Below, one piece after another: positions 1-5,571 of a DNA stretch of 5,987 nucleotides. The DNA lies in the NCBI GenBank assembly GCA_016931015.1, contig JAFGFP010000024.1, positions 1 to 5,987 of the forward strand, in the 5' to 3' direction. Position 1 is the stretch's first letter. Each line of letters begins with the position of its first letter. The DNA is from Dehalococcoidales bacterium (GTDB taxonomy: Bacteria > Chloroflexota > Dehalococcoidia > Dehalococcoidales > UBA5760). Made by a program: the position numbers and the translations under genes. Below the pieces are notes generated by a model. That model was not told the origin of the DNA and did not search any database. It worked only from the letters and a program-made list of their open reading frames with translations.

Positions 1-2
1 GA

Positions 3-22
3 CCCTGATGGTAACATCAGGG
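3..22. repeat. Perfect 8-bp inverted repeat (hairpin 1)
   Basis: CCCTGATG (3-10) and CATCAGGG (15-22) are perfectly complementary around GTAA, which in RNA would be a GNRA-type tetraloop. No T-run follows, so it is not a textbook intrinsic terminator. It may be the 3' end or terminator stem of a gene lying before the window, or part of the leader of the downstream peptidase operon. One frame stays open from position 1 to a TAG at 28-30, so it could also lie in the last codons of an upstream gene. Confidence 0.6.
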
Positions 23-39
23 CTAGATAGATGGTCACC

Positions 40-57
40 GCTCCGAGTATTCGGAGT
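40..57. repeat. Inverted repeat (hairpin 2)
   Basis: CTCCGA (41-46) pairs with TCGGAG (51-56) around the four-base loop GTAT. A G-T wobble at 40/57 extends the stem to seven pairs. It lies 18 bases after hairpin 1 in non-coding DNA and no T-run follows. Its role is unknown: it could be a dyad protein site or RNA structure. Confidence 0.5.
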
Positions 58-136
58 ACAGAACTCGGCTTACAGGTTTACTTGACCACTTTATATCGCG
101 GTTCGCTGGTAGCTGTTACAGGTGACTGTCCATAGC

Positions 137-157
137 CGGGGCGACTATGTCGCCCCG
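137..157. repeat. GC-rich 9-bp hairpin upstream of the S41 peptidase gene (hairpin 3)
   Basis: CGGGGCGAC (137-145) and GTCGCCCCG (149-157) form a perfect nine-pair stem with a TAT loop, the strongest hairpin in the leader. It ends 52 bases before the chosen start codon. The following bases contain three GTTAG units (157-161, 165-169, 169-173) rather than a clean T-run, so a terminator for an upstream gene is possible but not proven. A 5'-UTR stem of the peptidase operon is the alternative. Confidence 0.55.
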
Positions 158-195
158 TTAGCTCGTTAGTTAGTTCCCAATAAGAGACTCTAAGC

Positions 196-204
196 GAGGG
201 GTGG
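196..204 (+). promoter_or_regulatory. Ribosome-binding site choosing ATG 210
   Basis: GAGGGG (196-201) lies eight bases before ATG 210. The in-frame GTG at 201 falls inside this purine run and would have almost no spacer, so ATG 210 is preferred. TATAAT (206-211) overlaps the start codon and looks like a -10 box, but no -35 match lies at the proper distance. Confidence 0.6.
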
Positions 205-209
205 GTATA

Positions 210-1406
210 ATGACGAAAAAGTTTAAAGTTCTGATGATAGTTTCGCTGGTGGCGTGTCTCGCGCTTAACAGCGGCTGCCTTTTCGGTGCCCCGATAGTCT
301 TCCCCGATACCGAACCGGCCACCGAGCCTCCGGCCGTCTCCAGCCCGGACCAGATACCGGATGTCGTCGGTGAGGCCTGGGACGTTATCTACCGGAACTA
401 TGTGGAGAAGGACAGCCTCGATGCCGATGAGCTGGGCCGGGGGGCCATTAAGGGCATGGTGGAGGCGCTGGACGATCCCTACAGCAGCTACCTCGACCCC
501 GAGACGTACCAGCTCAGCCTGAGCGACTTTGCCGGCAGCTTCGAGGGTATCGGGGCCCACGTTGCTGCCCGGGACGAGCAGATAGTCATTGTCTCACCCA
601 TTCCCGGCTCGCCGGCGGACCAGGCCGGTATCAGGGCCGGTGACGTCATCTTGGAGGTTGACGGAGAGTCCACCCAGGAGATGAGCCTGACCGAGGTGGT
701 GCTCCTGGTGCGCGGGCCCCGGGGGACTTCGGTGAGGCTGCTTGTCCTTCACGAGGGGGAGACCGAGCCGGTGGAGATTGAGATAGTGAGGGACGAGATT
801 GAGCTATCGAGCGTTAGCTCTGAGATGAGGGGAGATATCGCCCTTATCACCATCAGTCACTTTTCCGAGGGCACTGATGCGGAGCTGGAAGCGGCGCTGG
901 AGAGCGTCGCCGGTGAGGCGTCGGGGATTGTTCTCGACCTGCGTAGTAATCCGGGGGGGCTTTTGCCCACCGTGGTTAGCGTGGCCAGCCGTTTTCTGAC
1001 CGAGGGCGTCGTCATCGACGTGGTGGATAACCAGGGGGAGCACATCACCATGTCCGTAGAGCGTAAGCGGGTCACTACCGACCTGCCTCTGGTGGTGCTG
1101 GTGGATGAGTTCAGCGCCAGCGGCAGTGAGGTGCTGGCCGGGGCGCTCCAGGATCACGGCCGGGCCACCATTGCCGGCCGGACGACCTTTGGTAAGGGGA
1201 GCGTCAATATGCTGCAGCAGCTCAGCGATGGCTCGGGAATCTATATCACCACGGCGCGCTGGCTCACCCCCGACGGGCGGCTTATCGAGGGTGAGGGGAT
1301 AGACCCGGACTACGAGCTTGAGCTTGAGGGGGAAGAGGCTATCCAGTGGGCGATAGACTATCTTCATGGCGTGGTAACGGCGACGGCGGTGCTGCCCGTG
1401 CTCTAG
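210..1406 (+). CDS. S41 family C-terminal processing peptidase (CtpA/Prc-like), putative lipoprotein
   Basis: This is a 398-residue serine protease of the S41/CTP family, which cleaves substrates near their C-termini outside the cytoplasmic membrane. An N-terminal hydrophobic segment (about 5-22) ends in L-N-S-G-Cys23, a plausible though imperfect lipobox, followed by a Pro/Glu/Thr-rich linker to about residue 50. A helical region with the family's LDDPYSSYLDPE motif comes next, then a PDZ domain (about 108-195, with FEGIGA at 111-116) and the protease core (about 200-370). The Ser-Lys dyad is present: Ser304 in SASGSE and Lys329 in TFGKGS, with the usual 25-residue spacing. Length and domain order are normal and no frame damage is seen. 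It is the first gene of a rightward run, 29 bp before the cupin gene. An equivalent ORF from GTG 201 would add three residues. The family call is certain; the substrate is not visible. Confidence 0.95.
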   Translation: MTKKFKVLMIVSLVACLALNSGCLFGAPIVFPDTEPATEPPAVSSPDQIPDVVGEAWDVIYRNYVEKDSLDADELGRGAIKGMVEALDDPYSSYLDPETYQLSLSDFAGSFEGIGAHVAARDEQIVIVSPIPGSPADQAGIRAGDVILEVDGESTQEMSLTEVVLLVRGPRGTSVRLLVLHEGETEPVEIEIVRDEIELSSVSSEMRGDIALITISHFSEGTDAELEAALESVAGEASGIVLDLRSNPGGLLPTVVSVASRFLTEGVVIDVVDNQGEHITMSVERKRVTTDLPLVVLVDEFSASGSEVLAGALQDHGRATIAGRTTFGKGSVNMLQQLSDGSGIYITTARWLTPDGRLIEGEGIDPDYELELEGEEAIQWAIDYLHGVVTATAVLPVL

Positions 1407-1421
1407 AGGTCATTGACTAAC

Positions 1422-1430
1422 GAGGGAGGT
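1422..1430 (+). promoter_or_regulatory. Strong Shine-Dalgarno for a TTG start
   Basis: GAGGGAGGT ends five bases before TTG 1436. No ATG or GTG in this frame is better placed, and the predicted protein begins naturally for a small cupin, so the TTG is taken as the initiator. Confidence 0.75.
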
Positions 1431-1435
1431 CGCTA

Positions 1436-1795
1436 TTGAGAGTAAGTCGGATAAGCGAAGTTGAGAAGGCGCCTTTCGGGAGTTCTATCTTTACCTCAAG
1501 GGACGTCACCATACAGTCTATCTTCCCCGAGAGCGAGGAATACGAGGTCCATAACGTTAACTTCGGGCGCGGGACGAGGCTCAAGTTCCACTCTCATGAC
1601 AGCGAGCAGATTCTGATTGTCACCGCCGGCAGGGGCATAGTGGCTACCGAGCAGGAAGAGGTGACGGTAACGCCGGGTGATGTCGCCTTTATCCCGGCCG
1701 GCGAAAAGCACTGGCACGGGGCGGCCGGAGACTCGGAGTTCTCGCACATCTTCATCTACCGGCGGGGGTGTCAGTATACCCAGCTGGAAGACTAG
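1436..1795 (+). CDS. Small single-domain cupin protein
   Basis: This 119-residue protein is essentially one cupin beta-barrel. Cupin motif 1 is at about 46-67: H52-x-H54 followed by Glu57/Gln58 and then the glycine of TAGRG. Motif 2 is at about 81-96: G81-x5-P87-x-G89-x2-His92, followed by W-His94. His52, His54, His92 and Glu57 or Gln58 are the likely metal ligands. Many small cupins of this type carry HxHxxEQ, so the Gln need not mean loss of metal. There is no signal peptide or DNA-binding domain, so it should be cytoplasmic. It could be a small enzyme (isomerase, dioxygenase or decarboxylase type) or a ligand sensor; the sequence does not decide. It lies between two peptidase genes on the same strand, 29 bp after the S41 gene and 41 bp before the metallopeptidase, and is probably co-transcribed with both. 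Confidence 0.9.
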   Translation: MRVSRISEVEKAPFGSSIFTSRDVTIQSIFPESEEYEVHNVNFGRGTRLKFHSHDSEQILIVTAGRGIVATEQEEVTVTPGDVAFIPAGEKHWHGAAGDSEFSHIFIYRRGCQYTQLED

Positions 1796-1806
1796 CCCTG
1801 AGGGCG

Positions 1807-1821
1807 CCCGGCTGGGCCGGG
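1807..1821 (+). repeat. Small GC hairpin before the metallopeptidase ribosome-binding site
   Basis: CCCGGC (1807-1812) and GCCGGG (1816-1821) form a perfect six-pair stem with a TGG loop in the 41-bp gap after the cupin stop. It ends four bases before the purine-rich ribosome-binding site, so it could modulate translation of the next gene or protect an mRNA end. In GC-rich DNA it could also be chance. Confidence 0.35.
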
Positions 1822-1825
1822 ATTC

Positions 1826-1832
1826 GAGGGGG
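1826..1832 (+). promoter_or_regulatory. Ribosome-binding site choosing TTG 1837
   Basis: GAGGGGG lies four bases before TTG 1837. The upstream in-frame GTG at 1768 would add 23 residues overlapping the cupin gene in another frame. Those residues do not resemble the family's N-terminus, which normally starts with a short acidic helix like the one beginning at 1837. Confidence 0.65.
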
Positions 1833-1836
1833 ACTT

Positions 1837-2211
1837 TTGGATAAAGAGAGGTTCCGGGAGCTGGTTACGGAGGCGATTAGCGCTCTGCCGGATGAGTTTC
1901 GCCGCCGGCTGGAGAATGTCGATGTCGTGGCCGTGGACTGGCCGTCTCCGCAGCAGATGGCAAGTGTCGGGCTGAAGCGGGGACAGATGCTGCTCGGTCT
2001 CTATCAGGGGGTGCCCCAGACCAAGCGGGGCCGCGGTTACGGGATGGTGGCCCCGGACAAGATATCCATCTTCCAAAAGCCGATTGAGGCCAGGTGCCAC
2101 TCCGAGGCTGAGATTACCGCCGAGATAGGCCGCGTGGTGCGCCACGAGATAGCCCATCACTTCGGTATCGGGGACGACCGGCTCCGGGAGCTGGAGCGGG
2201 GTAAAGACTAG
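1837..2211 (+). CDS. Zincin-like metallopeptidase family protein (DUF1025/Zincin_1 type)
   Basis: This is a 124-residue protein of the small bacterial metallopeptidase family whose hallmark is an extended zinc motif near the C-terminus. Here it is His103-Glu104-x2-His107-x2-Gly110-x2-Asp113, the HExxHxxGxxD form in which the Asp is a plausible third zinc ligand. The family's LLGLYQG segment (52-58) and the GRGYG turn (65-69) are also present, as is the conserved PDKISIFQKPIE strand region (73-84). The protein has no signal peptide or membrane segment and is expected in the cytoplasm. The family is widespread in Actinobacteria and Chloroflexota; its substrates are, as far as I know, not established. 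Length is normal with the TTG 1837 start. It is the last gene of the rightward run and ends 10 bp before the convergent elp3 stop. No mutation of key residues is seen. Confidence 0.92.
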   Translation: MDKERFRELVTEAISALPDEFRRRLENVDVVAVDWPSPQQMASVGLKRGQMLLGLYQGVPQTKRGRGYGMVAPDKISIFQKPIEARCHSEAEITAEIGRVVRHEIAHHFGIGDDRLRELERGKD

Positions 2212-2221
2212 CTCCCGGGCT

Positions 2222-3613
2222 TTAGACTTCGATTCTGGCGGCTTCCCGGGTCTTAAGGCGCTTAACCATGTAGGCCCCTTGCGCCGTATAGCCGAACCCG
2301 GAGCGGTAGTAGTCTTTGGCCCCGATGCCGCTCAGGACCGCTATCCGAGACGCTCCGAATTCCCCGGCGGCGATGCCCTCGGCTTCCTTGAGCAGGGCTC
2401 TTCCCAGCCCCTTATGCTGAGCGGAGTTCGGGTCTCGCTGGTGGAAGGAGACCTCGGGGCCGTAGATGTGTAGCTCCCTTATCAAAGCAGAGCTTTCCTC
2501 GCCGGGTGGCTGGGGCTGAATCCGGAGCCGGAGCAGCCCGAAGAGCGTCTCGTTTTCGTCTTCGAAGGAGAGAAAAATCTCCCTGCCCCCGGAGGCTTCG
2601 TAGTCCATGCGCACCAGCCTGGGTTCGCCGATTGCCCAGTTATCCCGCGCCCGGTGCCCGTACTCCCGGCACCGGATACAGCGGCAGTTAGTGCCCCGCT
2701 CCCTAAGACGCTGCTTAACCTCGTCCCGTAGCGAGTCCTTTAGGCCGCCGGTAATGAACTTGGCCGGAATATCGCGGAGCACCCGGGAGATTCTGACGTA
2801 CTTGGGTACGATAGACTTAATCTCGGTAATCAGGTTAATCATGACCTCATCGGGGTAGGGCTGATAGCGCCCGCCCTGGTGCCATCGCTCCAGCTCGGTG
2901 CCGGCAACCACCATGGTAGGGTACAGCTTCAGGCCGTCCGGCCTAAAGCGCGGGTCACTGAACAGTAGCTTAGACAGCCTTAGGTCCAGCTCCGGAGTAG
3001 CCCCAGGCAGCCCCGGCATCCAGTGGTAGTGCACCTTGAAGCCGTGCTCCTTGAGCCGGGCGGTAGCCTGGACGACCTCGGCAACCCCGTGCCCCCGCCT
3101 CACCAGACGGTAGATGTCCTCGTCCAGGGTCTGGACGCCGAGCTCCACCCGGGTGGCCCCGAAGCTGAGCATCCGGGCGACATCCTCGGGCCGGCACCAG
3201 TCGGGCCGGGTCTCGATGCAGAGCCCGGTGCAGCGGTGGTCGGCCGTTTCGTTAAGGCGCTGGGCTGCCTCCAAAGTGTCCGAAGCCCGGCAGTTTAGGG
3301 CGTTGAAGCAGTCCTTGATAAACTGGTACTGGTAGTCCACGGGCTGGGCGAGGAAGGTGCCCCCCATGACGATGAGCTCGATTTTGTCGGTGGGGTGTCC
3401 CATGTCGGAGAGGGCCTTAAGCCGCAGCGCCACCTGCTTCCCGGCGTCGTAGTCGCACTCCCGGGCCCGCAGCACCGCCGGCGACTCGGGGGTGTAGCTC
3501 TGTGGGGTAGCCGAGTAGGTGGGGCAGTAGACGCACTGTCCGGGACACCCCGTGGGCTGACTCATGACTGCTACCGGGGTGACTCCGGATATTGTCCTGG
3601 CTAATTTCTTCAT
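2222..3613 (-). CDS. elp3: Elp3-type tRNA uridine(34) carboxymethyl-forming enzyme (radical SAM + GNAT)
   Basis: This 463-residue protein carries both Elp3 catalytic domains. Its family uses SAM radical chemistry and acetyl-CoA to attach a carboxymethyl precursor to C5 of wobble uridine 34 in tRNA; bacterial and archaeal members act without the other Elongator subunits. The radical SAM domain starts almost at once with Cys23-x3-Cys27-x2-Cys30 for the 4Fe-4S cluster, followed by the family motifs TPQSYT (36-41) and MGGTF (83-87). A Cys310/Cys312/Cys315 group sits in the region of the family's zinc site. The C-terminal GNAT domain (about 330-455) has the acetyl-CoA loop Gln399-x2-Gly402-x-Gly404 and the Tyr435-Tyr436-x2-Gly-Phe motif. 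The N-terminal extension of eukaryotic Elp3 is absent. ATG 3613 is the only reasonable start: an in-frame TAA lies at 3643-3641. No good Shine-Dalgarno precedes it. The gene diverges from the Trm9-like gene with 35 bp between starts. Confidence 0.96.
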   Translation of the reverse strand: MKKLARTISGVTPVAVMSQPTGCPGQCVYCPTYSATPQSYTPESPAVLRARECDYDAGKQVALRLKALSDMGHPTDKIELIVMGGTFLAQPVDYQYQFIKDCFNALNCRASDTLEAAQRLNETADHRCTGLCIETRPDWCRPEDVARMLSFGATRVELGVQTLDEDIYRLVRRGHGVAEVVQATARLKEHGFKVHYHWMPGLPGATPELDLRLSKLLFSDPRFRPDGLKLYPTMVVAGTELERWHQGGRYQPYPDEVMINLITEIKSIVPKYVRISRVLRDIPAKFITGGLKDSLRDEVKQRLRERGTNCRCIRCREYGHRARDNWAIGEPRLVRMDYEASGGREIFLSFEDENETLFGLLRLRIQPQPPGEESSALIRELHIYGPEVSFHQRDPNSAQHKGLGRALLKEAEGIAAGEFGASRIAVLSGIGAKDYYRSGFGYTAQGAYMVKRLKTREAARIEV

Positions 3614-3621
3614 TGTATACT
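3592..3621 (+). promoter_or_regulatory. Candidate promoter of the Trm9-like/MscS gene pair, inside the start of elp3
   Basis: TTGTCC (3592-3597) and TATACT (3616-3621) are separated by 18 bases, a reasonable sigma-70-type pair with 4/6 and 5/6 matches. Initiation would be near 3628, about 20 bases before ATG 3649. The -35 box and the spacer overlap the first codons of elp3 on the opposite strand, so transcription of the two directions may interfere. This is read by eye only. Confidence 0.45.
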
Positions 3622-3634
3622 CGTAGTCAGTATC

Positions 3635-3640
3635 GAAGGT
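3635..3640 (+). promoter_or_regulatory. Ribosome-binding site choosing ATG 3649
   Basis: GAAGGT ends eight bases before ATG 3649. The same frame is open back to a TTG at 3592, but that start would put 19 extra basic residues before the family N-terminus and run antisense into elp3, so it was not chosen. Confidence 0.6.
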
Positions 3641-3648
3641 TTAAGTTT

Positions 3649-4302
3649 ATGGTAACAGAAAGAGATGTCTTTGACCAGATTGCCCCGGGCTGGTATAACT
3701 TCCGGCACTGGTCTATCTTCCGTAGCGAGCTGGAAGCCCTGGCGGAGCGCTGGCGGCGGGGCCGTCTGCTTAATCTGGGCTGTGCTCACGGCCCAGACTT
3801 TCTCCCCTTCCGGGAGGGCTTCGAGCTCTACGGGGTGGACTTCTCGCCCGGGATGCTCGCCCTTGCCCGGAAGTACGCCGCCAAGTTCCGCTTCGGAGCT
3901 AACCTGCTCCTGGCCGATGTTGCTTCTCTCCCCTTCGCCGACCGGAGCTTCGACCGGGCGGTCGCTATCGCCACCTATCACCACGTAAGGGGCCGGGACA
4001 AACAGAAGCTGGCGCTGGCCGAGCTACGGCGGGTGCTCAAGCCCGGTGGCGAGGCCTTCATTACCGTTTGGAACCGCGGTCAGAAGCGATTCTGGTTTAA
4101 GCCCAAGGAGCTAACCGTACCCTGGCGGAGTGGGGGTAAGGTGCTGGGGCGCTACTACTATCTCTTCTCTTACCCCGAGCTTGAGAAGCTAGTAAGAGGG
4201 GTCGGCTTTGAGATAATAGAGTCTTCCCCGGAAAGCTCCTACCGCTTTCCGCTCAAGCGCTTCTCGCGTAATATCTGCCTGCTGGTGCGGCGGCGTGACT
4301 AG
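3649..4302 (+). CDS. Class I SAM-dependent methyltransferase of the Trm9/ALKBH8 type (putative tRNA wobble-uridine methyltransferase)
   Basis: This 217-residue protein has a complete Rossmann methyltransferase fold. The SAM-binding motif I is LNLGCAHG (41-48), with an acidic residue at Asp64 in YGVDFS, Asp90 in LADVASLPF, and the KPGG turn at 131-134. Beyond generic motifs it shows signatures remembered from Trm9 and the methyltransferase domain of ALKBH8: VFDQIAPG near the N-terminus (7-14), a double His (111-112), VPW (157-159), RYYYLF followed by PEL (168-178), and a short final strand NICLLV (208-213). Trm9/ALKBH8 methylate cm5U34 in tRNA to the ester mcm5U. The neighbouring divergent elp3, which would make the cm5U precursor, supports the same role here, although that is inference. 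Eukaryotic and archaeal Trm9 proteins need the small partner Trm112; none is in this window. It could instead be a generic small-molecule methyltransferase. The MscS gene follows after 5 bp. Confidence 0.85.
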   Translation: MVTERDVFDQIAPGWYNFRHWSIFRSELEALAERWRRGRLLNLGCAHGPDFLPFREGFELYGVDFSPGMLALARKYAAKFRFGANLLLADVASLPFADRSFDRAVAIATYHHVRGRDKQKLALAELRRVLKPGGEAFITVWNRGQKRFWFKPKELTVPWRSGGKVLGRYYYLFSYPELEKLVRGVGFEIIESSPESSYRFPLKRFSRNICLLVRRRD

Positions 4303-4307
4303 CGCTG

Positions 4308-5495
4308 ATGGGTGTCTTGAAATACCTGTCTCAGCACAATATAATACAGCTAACCTGGCACCGGGAGGACGTTAGAGTGTGGGCTTGGTTTACTGTTAAC
4401 GGTTTGTGGGTACTCATCTGGTCTATCGTGGCGCTTATCATTCTGGTGATCGTGCTGCACCGGGTCGAGGATAAAATCGACCTGGCGGATAAGAAAAAGC
4501 CCAGCCTGTTTTACCAGCGGTTGCGGCTTAGCCTGCGCATCCTTATCGGGGTCTGTCTTGCCTCCGTGGCTATCGCGGCGGTGGCCGTAGTCGGTAGTAA
4601 AGAGGGGGCTGCGGCTGAGGTAACCCGGCAGACGATTGAGGAGTGGTTCATGAACCACGGCCCCTATATCATCGCCGTCCTGGCAATCGCCTATCTCTTG
4701 TACCGGCTGGCCAGGCTGCTCATGCCCAGGATGGTGGGGGGATGGGTCGGCCAGAGTGGCCGGGGGCGCCGGGCCCGGGAGGAATTGGAGAAGAGACGGC
4801 AGACCCTGAGCGCCGTACTTACCCGCTGGGTAACTGTTCTCATCGTGGTCGTGGCGATACTGATGGTTCTCTCTGAGTTGGGTATCAGTGTTACTCCGGT
4901 GCTGGCTACGGCCGGGGTGGCCGGTATTGTTATCGGCTTCGGGGCGCAGAGTGTGGTTAAGGACCTGCTGCGGGGCACCTTTATCGTATCTCAGAACCTC
5001 TACAACAAGGGCGATGTGGTCAAGGTGGCCGGTATTACCGGTCTGGTCGAGGACTTCAGCGTCTGGCGCACCACGATGCGCGACCTTGATGGCATCGTGC
5101 ACACCATACCCAGCGGAGATATTACCACGGTCAGTAACTACACCAAGGAGTGGTCGCGGGTCAACCTGAATATCTCGGTGGCCTATGGGGAAGATCTCGA
5201 CCGGGTGACCGAGGTCATAAACCGGGTCGCTGAGGAGCTGGCTCACGATGCCACCTTCGGCCCGATGATAATCGGCACCCCCAAGGTGCTCCGGGTGGAT
5301 AACTTCGGCGATTCCGGTATCGAGCTCAAGGTACTCGGTGAGACCAAGCCCCTGAAGCAGTGGGACGTGGCCGGTGAATTGAGAAGGCGGATAAAGAAGG
5401 CCTTCGACGAAGAAGGCATCGAGATTCCCTGGCCGCACCTTAAGCTCTATTTCGGCGATACCCCGCCGCCCGGAGTCTCCCGCCCCTCTCGTTAA
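4308..5495 (+). CDS. MscS-family mechanosensitive ion channel
   Basis: This 395-residue membrane protein belongs to the small-conductance mechanosensitive channel family, which opens under membrane tension to release solutes during osmotic downshock. About five hydrophobic segments are visible: 27-50, 74-97, 118-137, 171-189 and 195-227. The last is the Gly/Ala-rich pore helix, with GVAGIVIGFGAQS (203-215) running into VVKDLLRGTFIV. The beta domain follows (about 228-295, including GDVVKV, an IPSGDI loop and SNYTKEWSR), then the alpha/beta C-terminal domain with the typical EGIEIPWP near the end (369-376). E. coli MscS has three membrane helices and 286 residues, so this is a longer variant with two extra N-terminal helices and a charged 50-66 loop. 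Only 5 bp separate it from the methyltransferase stop and no clear Shine-Dalgarno precedes ATG 4308, suggesting translational coupling. A functional link with tRNA modification is not evident. Confidence 0.94.
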   Translation: MGVLKYLSQHNIIQLTWHREDVRVWAWFTVNGLWVLIWSIVALIILVIVLHRVEDKIDLADKKKPSLFYQRLRLSLRILIGVCLASVAIAAVAVVGSKEGAAAEVTRQTIEEWFMNHGPYIIAVLAIAYLLYRLARLLMPRMVGGWVGQSGRGRRAREELEKRRQTLSAVLTRWVTVLIVVVAILMVLSELGISVTPVLATAGVAGIVIGFGAQSVVKDLLRGTFIVSQNLYNKGDVVKVAGITGLVEDFSVWRTTMRDLDGIVHTIPSGDITTVSNYTKEWSRVNLNISVAYGEDLDRVTEVINRVAEELAHDATFGPMIIGTPKVLRVDNFGDSGIELKVLGETKPLKQWDVAGELRRRIKKAFDEEGIEIPWPHLKLYFGDTPPPGVSRPSR

Positions 5496-5506
5496 CGTAG
5501 GCCCTG

Positions 5507-5543
5507 GGAAGCCGTCTTTCGGCGGCCTCCGGCCCTGGCTTCC
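5507..5543 (+). terminator. Structured 3' region after the MscS gene, possible terminator
   Basis: GGAAGCC (5507-5513) pairs with GGCTTCC (5537-5543), enclosing smaller internal stems such as GGCC (5524-5527) with GGCC (5531-5534). The fold begins 11 bases after the stop codon, where transcript-end structures are common. No T-run follows, so intrinsic termination is uncertain. The 8-mer GGCCCTGG occurs twice here (5500-5507 and 5531-5538). Confidence 0.4.
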
Positions 5544-5552
5544 GATATGACC

Positions 5553-5571
5553 GCCCGGATTTAGCCTGGGC
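5553..5571 (+). repeat. Short inverted repeat between MscS and the last gene
   Basis: GCCCGG (5553-5558) can pair with CTGGGC (5566-5571), including one G-T wobble, around a seven-base loop. Its right arm abuts the candidate -35 box at 5572. It may add to termination after the MscS gene or be chance in GC-rich DNA. Confidence 0.3.

Noticed and set aside
1..30. Possible C-terminal tail of an upstream gene ending at TAG 28-30
   Set aside because: Only nine codons are visible and they coincide with a perfect hairpin; there is too little to call a gene.
69..97. Possible promoter CTTACA (69-74) with TATATC (92-97), and a separate TTGACC at 82-87
   Set aside because: Both boxes of the first pair match only 4/6, and TTGACC has no -10 box at the right distance, so the promoter of the peptidase operon remains unlocated.
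157..173. Three GTTAG units after hairpin 3
   Set aside because: Three five-base copies, two of them overlapping, are too short to call a repeat array.
206..211. Perfect TATAAT just at the start codon of the S41 gene
   Set aside because: No -35 match lies 16-18 bp upstream, and initiation from it would begin inside the coding sequence.
804..1367. 187-codon minus-strand open frame opposite the S41 protease core
   Set aside because: It is antisense to the conserved catalytic domain and has no recognisable motif.
1768..1836. Longer metallopeptidase start at GTG 1768
   Set aside because: The extra 23 residues overlap the cupin gene, do not resemble the family, and lack the strong ribosome-binding site found before TTG 1837.
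3023..3298. Plus-strand open frames opposite the elp3 radical SAM domain
   Set aside because: They mirror the codon pattern of elp3, have no motif, and elp3 is intact and certain.
4350..5438. Long open frame on the minus strand opposite the MscS gene
   Set aside because: It lies entirely antisense to a gene with clear family motifs, has a Pro/His-rich low-complexity composition with no recognisable domain, and is expected from GC-rich codon use.
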